Below, piece by piece: positions 1 through 5,128 of a stretch of DNA of 6,510 nt. A model generated the notes under the pieces. That model was not told the DNA's origin, searched no databases, and saw only the letters and a program-made list of their open reading frames with translations. Positions within the stretch are counted from its first letter, which is position 1. Every line of letters begins with the position of its first letter. This DNA comes from Candidatus Bathyarchaeota archaeon (GTDB lineage Archaea; Thermoproteota; Bathyarchaeia; TCS64): the NCBI GenBank assembly GCA_016934355.1, contig JAFGTA010000130.1, positions 1 to 6,510 on the forward strand, in the 5' to 3' direction. The position numbers and the translations under genes were made by a program.

Positions 1-1869
1 AGCCTCCGTGTAGTACTCGGAGGTCTCCACCTGCGCGAGTATCTCCCAAGACCCCAATGCCTCCGGCACGATGGTGATCGAGAACGATCCGGTCCCAGTT
101 GTGACACAGCTCTGGGTGAAGCTCTCCGTCGGCGACACCACCAAAACGCATATAGGCACTCTTCCTATCGCCGGGGTGACCCTGCCGGATATCTGGAAAG
201 GCTGAGTCTCCTTGGCGACGGAGTTACCGAGGCTCGTCGTCACGACAAGCGTCCTCTTCTGGACTGTGAACCCATTCTCCGTCGTCACCGAGGCGTGACA
301 GAACCCGTCGCCGCCGTACTCCAGGGTGACTGTGTAGGAGCCCACCCACGGTGGGGTGAAGCTGTACTCGTACTCCCCTGTGGCGCCCGTCATCACCTTC
401 ACGGTCTTCTCGCGGCTGCCGCACTGGAACCTGAGCGTGTGCTCGGTGTTGCTTAGCGTCGAAGACCCGACGATGTTGATGCTCTCGCCGCCGTACATGG
501 ATATCCGTGACATGCTCAGCGAGAGATCGACCATGTCCTTCACCTCGAAGACCCCCGTCGTCGACCCCGTGTTATCTACCTCGTCCCTGGCGTGGACACG
601 GTACTTCACCAAGTCGTTACGCATGAGCCGGGGAAGCCTGCACTTGTACCCATCAGGTGTCTCAGCCATCTCGATGCTATCCTGAGTGGCCCAGTTGTCG
701 ATGGTGTAGTTGACCCACACCCTCTCGATCTCGTTATGAGATGCGACGTTCGCTAGAATAGTCGTCTCCCTCCCGGTGTAGCCGACGACGTCAGGGTAAA
801 CTAGAGTGACGTTAAGCGGCCTGTAATCCGTCTTGAGGTAAAACTCCACAGTACCGTAATCATACTCGGCCAGCAGAACCAGGTAGTAGAACACAGTCGG
901 GTCGTCGACCACCGTCTCGGTCGAGTTATTCACCGGCTTACCGAAGGTCACTATCATGTCTTCCCCGCTGAACTCGCAGCTCGCCGTGTAGTCGATGAAG
1001 CTGGCGCCCTCGATCGAGGTGTTGTAGCCGCCATACATGTCGTTGTGTTGCCCGGACAGCATGTGTCCCCAAGGCACGCCGATGCCCCTCAAGTAGTGGC
1101 CTACTCCCTGGCTTGGGTTCGCCATCGGGTAGACTCGCGCCTCGTACATGTCGAGGCCCGGGTAGCCCTGATTAAGATTAGGGTCAGGTACCTTGACTAC
1201 TAGCTCGAAGTCTTCGTTGGGGGTGTCGAACTCGTACGCGTAGTTAAACCCTACAGGGTAAGGGTCGCCCACCCGCGACTTGCCGTACAGCGTGACGCTG
1301 TACTCCTTGTTCATCTCGATGTGCTTGATCAGCATGAATACCGCCGCCTCGTCGCCCCTGCTGTCCTTGGGGTCGTTGTATATCCTGAAGGTATAGGAGC
1401 CCTCCATCTCGGGCACGAAGTACTGTTTCTTCACGCCAGAAGCCACCTGCTCCGGCTGCCCAGCCGACTCTGTATGCCTTGAGACCAGACGCATGTACGG
1501 GTCGTATACCTCGACGTCGTAATCCGTAAGGTACGACACATCCAGGGTCTTGTTGAACACGAACTCGCCGACGAGGAAGATATGGTACTTCTGCCCCATC
1601 TCCAGTTTACACTTGATCTCACCCGGAACCGGGTACTGGCCGCCAGCCGGCTTCGCTATCGTGAGTTCATGCTGCCCGTCGTCCCACGGCGCCGGGGCAT
1701 CCATGTTGATGAAGATGGGCTCAAACGGCTTGGTAAGGGTGACCGTGGCGCCTTTCACGGAAGGCATCGGCAAAGAAAAGGCCAGTAAGGCGAAGAGGAA
1801 ACAGAGTAAAACGGCTCTGGGGATACCTGTCTCAACTGTCCTCTGCTCAACTCTTTCCATACTACACAT
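1..1869 (-). CDS. Large secreted beta-sandwich / Ig-like repeat surface protein, 3' end beyond window
   Basis: The frame is open from the ATG at 1869 (or 1860) to the left edge: 623 visible residues and no stop. The N-terminus is a Sec signal peptide with basic residues, a hydrophobic core at about 19-36 (AVLLCFLFALLAFSLPMP) and likely cleavage near A41. Residues about 83-188 look like a jelly-roll or PPC-type beta domain ('DYDVEVYDPYMRLV', 'PEMEGSYTFRIYNDP'). Residues about 195-345 form a further beta-rich region. From about 348 to the edge come three Ig-like units: 348-443 ('IERVWVNYTIDNWAT'), 446-538 and 539-623. C483/C524 and C574/C588 could form disulfides. Sequons lie at N106, N283, N314/N315, N353 and N387. 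The cysteine C23 in the hydrophobic core does not fit a lipobox. It follows the pilus operon on the same strand after about 285 bp, so it may be a surface adhesin or pilus partner, but this is inference. Stalk, S-layer-like or enzyme-accessory roles are equally open. Confidence 0.8.
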   Translation of the reverse strand, partial: MCSMERVEQRTVETGIPRAVLLCFLFALLAFSLPMPSVKGATVTLTKPFEPIFINMDAPAPWDDGQHELTIAKPAGGQYPVPGEIKCKLEMGQKYHIFLVGEFVFNKTLDVSYLTDYDVEVYDPYMRLVSRHTESAGQPEQVASGVKKQYFVPEMEGSYTFRIYNDPKDSRGDEAAVFMLIKHIEMNKEYSVTLYGKSRVGDPYPVGFNYAYEFDTPNEDFELVVKVPDPNLNQGYPGLDMYEARVYPMANPSQGVGHYLRGIGVPWGHMLSGQHNDMYGGYNTSIEGASFIDYTASCEFSGEDMIVTFGKPVNNSTETVVDDPTVFYYLVLLAEYDYGTVEFYLKTDYRPLNVTLVYPDVVGYTGRETTILANVASHNEIERVWVNYTIDNWATQDSIEMAETPDGYKCRLPRLMRNDLVKYRVHARDEVDNTGSTTGVFEVKDMVDLSLSMSRISMYGGESINIVGSSTLSNTEHTLRFQCGSREKTVKVMTGATGEYEYSFTPPWVGSYTVTLEYGGDGFCHASVTTENGFTVQKRTLVVTTSLGNSVAKETQPFQISGRVTPAIGRVPICVLVVSPTESFTQSCVTTGTGSFSITIVPEALGSWEILAQVETSEYYTEA

Positions 1870-1876
1870 GTTATTT

Positions 1877-1881
1877 ACCCC
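1877..1881 (-). promoter_or_regulatory. Weak ribosome binding site favouring the upstream start of the large gene
   Basis: GGGGT on the minus strand lies 7 bases before the ATG at 1869 and 16 bases before the second in-frame ATG at 1860. The spacing favours 1869. The match is weaker than the GGAGG sites of the pilus operon. Confidence 0.4.
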
Positions 1882-1939
1882 GTCTCAGTTACGTCTATTA
1901 CTGAATCCTGACGCAGCGCCTTGCCTTCACTGATTATGG

Positions 1940-1957
1940 CTCCTGAGATACTCCTGA
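1940..1957 (-). repeat. Heptamer direct repeat TCAGGAG, one helical turn apart
   Basis: On the minus strand TCAGGAG occurs twice, at 1957-1951 and 1946-1940, with 11-bp spacing. It lies in the likely 5' leader of the large secreted-protein gene, downstream of the TATA-like box. Repeats spaced one helical turn apart can mark regulator binding; here the repeat is short and could be chance. Confidence 0.3.
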
Positions 1958-2002
1958 ATCTGATGATTGAAATTTCCATGAGACCTGTATCTTACCTCTA
2001 GA

Positions 2003-2013
2003 TAATTAATAAA
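2003..2013 (-). promoter_or_regulatory. Candidate TATA box for the large secreted-protein gene
   Basis: The minus strand reads TTTATTAATTA in an AT-rich patch of an otherwise GC-rich window. Archaeal transcription would start about 25 bases further on, near 1980, leaving a leader of roughly 110 bases before the ATG at 1869. No clear BRE element is visible, and the long leader lowers confidence. Confidence 0.4.
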
Positions 2014-2084
2014 GAGATTATGAAGTTACTATCTGCTTTATCGATACGCTATCACCTCGGCTTGAATAGGGCGAAGACAATGCC

Positions 2085-2096
2085 CCCGGTACCGGG
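2085..2096. promoter_or_regulatory. Perfect 12-bp palindrome CCCGGTACCGGG in the intergenic region
   Basis: CCCGGTACCGGG is an exact inverted repeat between the pilin operon and the large secreted-protein gene. It could bind a dimeric regulator, or form a short 4-bp stem with a GTAC loop beside the T-tract. It lies about 75 bp upstream of the TATA-like box. No function can be assigned from a single copy. Confidence 0.3.
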
Positions 2097-2146
2097 AAAA
2101 CCTGATTAAAATATGGAAGAGACCCGTGCCCGCGGCGCACAGCGTC
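2097..2146 (-). terminator. Possible operon terminator after the second pilin
   Basis: Just past the pilin stop the minus strand carries an interrupted GC-rich hairpin (GAC..GTGC..GCAC..GTC, 2121-2146). A T-rich stretch follows, including ATATTTTAAT and TTTT, down to 2097. Archaeal termination depends mainly on T-tracts; the stem is weak and broken, so this is tentative. Confidence 0.3.
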
Positions 2147-2153
2147 TAACCCC

Positions 2154-2936
2154 CTACACGTAGATCTCCACCACCGCGGGCCCCCCAGGCCACGTGATGG
2201 TGACGTCCTCATCGTATATCGACGACCATTGAGGGCTCCACCAACCACCGGTCCTCCTCTCGACCAAGAGGTGGTAGGTGCCTGGACCCGTGTCTGTGAC
2301 GTCAAACGTGAACATGCACGTTCCAACGGTCCACGTCAGCGTCTGCTGATCGTAGTAGTATGGCGAGTCTCTCGTGAGGGTCGTCCTGTAGGAGCCGAAG
2401 AAGCCGAACCATATGCTCCCCTGCTGGCCTACGAACGCCACGATCCTGAGGCTCTCGGTGTGCCAGTCTGCCTCAGTTCCGTCGTAGATTATCATCCCGG
2501 CCTGTGAATCATACACGTTGCCTCTGGCCGAGGTCATCTTCACGCTGAACTCCGAGTCGGTGCCTGCCTGCGTCGGCACGTTGTAGGGACCGAGTATCTT
2601 ATCCTGCTCCATGGGGAGAACGGTTACGTTCAAGTCCATTATCGTGTTGTTGATCCACAGGCGGATGATGTTTATAGGGACCTCCGACTTGCTGTTCACC
2701 TTCACCTCAAGCTGCGACTCACCCGACACAGGGTAAGCGAAGATATCCATGTCCTCCCGGGACTTCTCGTCATCCTGTCTCCTTATCTCCAGCTTCTTCT
2801 GTTCGAGTACGGTGTCGGCCTGCTTCATGACCAGGAACATAGGCACCACTGCGCTGAACATTATACCTATGAAGATCAGGGTGCCGAGGATCGTTGAAAC
2901 GGCTTTCCTACGGCACGATGTACGTCTTGTACGCAT
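2154..2936 (-). CDS. Larger archaeal prepilin-like protein (class III signal peptide, VSTILGTLIF-type)
   Basis: This 260-residue protein has a strongly basic leader (RTRRTSCRRKA), with predicted prepilin-peptidase cleavage between A12 and V13. The hydrophobic helix VSTILGTLIFIGIMFSAVV follows (about 13-37 in all). After the helix comes a charged stretch (about 38-64, 'EQKKLEIRRQDDEKSRED') that may continue the helix, then a beta-rich extracellular domain (about 65-260). That domain is unusually rich in aromatic residues, for example 'GSIWFGFFGSY', 'SPYYYDQQTLTW' and 'GGWWSPQWSS'. Sequons occur at N96 and N103. The ATG at 2936 has GGAGG 7 bases upstream, and no in-frame alternative precedes the leader. 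It is the last gene of the tight operon. It is larger than its partner and unlike it beyond the leader type, so a minor, tip or specialised pilin is a reasonable inference. The exact role is unknown. Confidence 0.85.
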   Translation of the reverse strand: MRTRRTSCRRKAVSTILGTLIFIGIMFSAVVPMFLVMKQADTVLEQKKLEIRRQDDEKSREDMDIFAYPVSGESQLEVKVNSKSEVPINIIRLWINNTIMDLNVTVLPMEQDKILGPYNVPTQAGTDSEFSVKMTSARGNVYDSQAGMIIYDGTEADWHTESLRIVAFVGQQGSIWFGFFGSYRTTLTRDSPYYYDQQTLTWTVGTCMFTFDVTDTGPGTYHLLVERRTGGWWSPQWSSIYDEDVTITWPGGPAVVEIYV

Positions 2937-3345
2937 CGTTCTGCCTCCTACTATGGATCTTAATCACTACGTCATCGCCGCTGGACAGCTCGTCACCCGT
3001 GAAGTCGAAGGTGACTGCCTTGACATCTCCTCCCGATAGTTCCTTACCATAGTACTGCTTTTCTATGGTGCTGTTAGCGGTGATGTAAATGTCTACGGTG
3101 ACATCGGCCTCACCGTAGTTGAAAATCCATATCTTCAACGAATGATTCGCATGATATTGTGCGTGTTCGACTTCGAACCTCTCTACTATCTCGTTGACGA
3201 GGCTCAGGGTATCGTTAACGTACCCATCGGCGGTGGACGTGGCGGCTCCTAGGCTGTATGACCACACGGCTCCTCCTATTGCGAGGACCACGCCTGAGAG
3301 GATGACGGTGGCGATGACGGGGGACAACGCGTGCCGCTGCTTCAC
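2908..3345 (-). CDS. Archaeal type IV prepilin (class III signal peptide, SPVIA-type N-terminus)
   Basis: This is a 145-residue pilin-like protein, likely a fibre subunit processed by a prepilin peptidase and assembled by the adjacent ATPase and platform. The short leader KQRHA is followed by a hydrophobic helix LSPVIATVILSGVVLAIGG (about 7-25), the classic archaeal pilin pattern. Cleavage is predicted between A6 and L7. The rest (about 35-145) is a small beta-rich head with alternating hydrophobic strands such as 'LKIWIFNYG' and 'VTVDIYITA'. Three N-glycosylation sequons are present (N44, N67, N91), as expected for an exported archaeal protein. Translation starts at GTG 3345, overlapping the platform stop by one base (TAGTG), with GGAGGT 8 bases upstream. 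The 3' end overlaps the next pilin gene by 29 bp. It could be the major or a minor pilin; its compact size suits a fibre subunit. Confidence 0.87.
   Translation of the reverse strand: MKQRHALSPVIATVILSGVVLAIGGAVWSYSLGAATSTADGYVNDTLSLVNEIVERFEVEHAQYHANHSLKIWIFNYGEADVTVDIYITANSTIEKQYYGKELSGGDVKAVTFDFTGDELSSGDDVVIKIHSRRQNDAYKTYIVP
2944..2948 (-). promoter_or_regulatory. Ribosome binding site of the second pilin, inside the first pilin's coding region
   Basis: GGAGG on the minus strand, 7 bases before the ATG at 2936. It lies within the codons of the upstream pilin near its end. It supports the start that creates the 29-bp gene overlap and argues for coupled translation. Confidence 0.8.
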
Positions 3346-5126
3346 TAACCGAAACCTCCGCCGATGTTCATGTTAGAGACCGCCCAGATGCCTCCGATTG
3401 ACACAAGGCTCAGCGCTATCGCGTGCTTGAACCCACCCGACACCCTGCCCGACGTGATCTTCCCAGAGACCAGGCCGAGCGAGAACGCGTGTATCGACAG
3501 CGGAGTAAGCAACGTCTTGTAGAGCAAGACCTGTGGGACGCTGATCCCGAGGTTCGAGCCTGTGAAGAAGCCGAGGAACATCACTGTGGTCCCTGTCAGA
3601 AGCGCGGCTCCGATGTAGGGCACAATGAGTAGCGGGAGAAGCACGGCTTTCTTCTCCGCCTCAAGCTGCTTGGTGGACTCGCTGAACTCGGCGAGGCTCT
3701 CTATGCTTCCCTCCGTCCCGCCGCCGACCTCAATGGTGTCGATGAGAAGATAGATGTTGATGAGGGCCAGCCAGTTCTTGATCTTACCGGAGAACTCCTG
3801 GTATATCTGCCTCAGCGGGTACCCCCAGTTGATCTTTGTGCTGATATCCTTGAGGTACCTGCTGAACCCCCTGTACTCACGGGCGCTGAGGGCCTCGATG
3901 CTCTTCTCGGGGCTGAGGCCGCTCTTCCGCACCTCCACAAGGTCCCTAAGGAACTGGGTGATGCCGTCCATCAGGCTGTTGTCCCTGCCCGCCGTGTAGT
4001 AGTCCGAAAGATACACGGGTATCGCGACCATGATCAGCGTGAGAGTGACCCCGATCGCTGGCTCCGTTCCCTCCGCGAAGTTCAGACTCTCCCTCAAATA
4101 TATCATAGAGTTGGTCAGCCATGGAACGTACATGTATTTTTCATCGAAGAAAGGCAGCACCAGCTGCGACGCCAGACCTACCCCAACGGGTATCATCCCC
4201 GCTAACACGTAGTAGGGCTTCCAGTTGGATATCGGGTAGTTGAACTGAACCGAGTCCCCTGCGAATATGAAGAGGAACGAGATCATCGGCATCGCGACGA
4301 AGCTGAACAAGAAGAACTGAGACTCCGAGATGCCGACGCCAGCTGTTGGAAGACTGAGGCCCACGACGAACACGAGGAAGATCCCCAGCACGCCCAGGAT
4401 GCCTATTATCGTGTAGGCTTCCATGAGCATGGCCGCGGTCTCGCCCTTCGCCCTCACCTTGGTAGTGAGGCGCTTGAACATGCCGTGGGTCTGGTTGAAG
4501 AGGTAGTGCAGCGTGTCGCCGCCCGTCCGTACGCTCGAAGCGTAGCCCAGCAACAGCTCGTTGTACTCCTTCAACTCCACGGTCTTAGCCGCCTGCTCCA
4601 TAGCCGAGACGGGGTCCATGCCGGTGGACATCACCGAGGTCTCTATCCGCGAGACCTCGTCCTGCATCTTCGGGAGAAGGTCCATGCCCCTCATCCTGAG
4701 GAAGCTCTCGAACGGTGAGAGGCCGCCGCTCACCATGACGCTGATGTACATGGAGGCGTAGGGTATCTCTATCTGGAGACTTGACATACGGTTGCTGGAG
4801 AACGTCCTAGGGAGCACGACCCCGAACATTATGATAGCCAGGGGGATGAGGCATGAAAGAGGAAGGTACATTATATTATCGAGGGCCAGCTGGCCGCTGT
4901 TAATAAACCTGACAATGTTGTACACAAGGAAAGACACAGGGATTACACACGAGACCAACGCCAAGAACCCCACGAGGCTGAAGTAGACCTCAGAGTGGAT
5001 CTTCATGTACGCGGAGTCAAGGTCCTTGTCCACGTTCTTGAAGGTCTGGGATAGGATACGTCCAATCCAGCCGAAGTAGGCGTAGCAGAAGTCCCGTATC
5101 AACTCTTGCGAGTTATCGCTCTTCAT
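3345..5126 (-). CDS. Pilus assembly membrane platform protein, two GspF (T2SSF) domains, TadC/FlaJ-like
   Basis: This 593-residue polytopic protein is the inner-membrane platform that couples the ATPase to pilin extraction and fibre growth. Hydrophobic segments lie at about 48-72, 85-105, 238-260, 268-292, 304-326, 355-373, 496-520, 527-553 and 567-587, so roughly nine helices, as in archaeal FlaJ-type proteins. Two GspF-type cytoplasmic domains are visible. The first is at about 118-235, with 'GGLSPFESFLRM' and 'VRTGGDTLHYLF'. The second is at about 388-495, with 'SGLSPEKSIEAL' and 'EVGGGTEGSIESLAEF'. The repeated pattern GLSP-(hydrophobic helix)-GG-(T/D) shows the internal duplication typical of archaeal members. 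The ATG at 5126 lies 2 bp after the ATPase stop and has a GGAGG upstream. The C-terminal residues GGGFG are encoded by the ribosome binding site of the next gene. The family is secure; whether the machine is for adhesion, DNA uptake or secretion is not determined. Confidence 0.93.
   Translation of the reverse strand: MKSDNSQELIRDFCYAYFGWIGRILSQTFKNVDKDLDSAYMKIHSEVYFSLVGFLALVSCVIPVSFLVYNIVRFINSGQLALDNIMYLPLSCLIPLAIIMFGVVLPRTFSSNRMSSLQIEIPYASMYISVMVSGGLSPFESFLRMRGMDLLPKMQDEVSRIETSVMSTGMDPVSAMEQAAKTVELKEYNELLLGYASSVRTGGDTLHYLFNQTHGMFKRLTTKVRAKGETAAMLMEAYTIIGILGVLGIFLVFVVGLSLPTAGVGISESQFFLFSFVAMPMISFLFIFAGDSVQFNYPISNWKPYYVLAGMIPVGVGLASQLVLPFFDEKYMYVPWLTNSMIYLRESLNFAEGTEPAIGVTLTLIMVAIPVYLSDYYTAGRDNSLMDGITQFLRDLVEVRKSGLSPEKSIEALSAREYRGFSRYLKDISTKINWGYPLRQIYQEFSGKIKNWLALINIYLLIDTIEVGGGTEGSIESLAEFSESTKQLEAEKKAVLLPLLIVPYIGAALLTGTTVMFLGFFTGSNLGISVPQVLLYKTLLTPLSIHAFSLGLVSGKITSGRVSGGFKHAIALSLVSIGGIWAVSNMNIGGGFG
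3354..3359 (-). promoter_or_regulatory. Ribosome binding site that decides the GTG start of the first pilin
   Basis: GGAGGT on the minus strand lies 8 bases before GTG at 3345, inside the last codons of the platform gene (GGA GGT TTC GGT TAG). It is a near-perfect archaeal Shine-Dalgarno sequence and supports a GTG start overlapping the preceding TAG by one base. Confidence 0.8.
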
Positions 5127-5128
5127 CC

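Noticed and set aside
1780..1869. Lipoprotein signal (Cys in the hydrophobic leader of the large protein)
   Set aside because: The residues before the Cys are V-L-L and not the small residue required at position -1 of a lipobox, and the Cys sits at the start of the hydrophobic core, not its end.
1550..1933. 127-residue plus-strand frame opposite the start of the large secreted protein
   Set aside because: It is antisense to a signal peptide and beta domain that are clearly coding on the minus strand; no family features.
2018..2326. 102-residue minus-strand frame running from the second pilin into the gap
   Set aside because: It overlaps the pilin in another frame, has arginine-rich low-information composition, and no plausible ribosome binding site.
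2908..2936. Frameshift or assembly error joining the two pilins
   Set aside because: Both frames give complete prepilin starts with their own class III signals and ribosome binding sites, so two overlapping genes explain the sequence better than one broken gene.
2154..5126. Reading the cluster as an archaellum (fla/arl) locus
   Set aside because: No archaellum-specific accessory genes or flagellin-type N-terminus are seen. The SPVIA and VSTILGT leaders fit other archaeal type IV pili. Genes beyond the window could change this.
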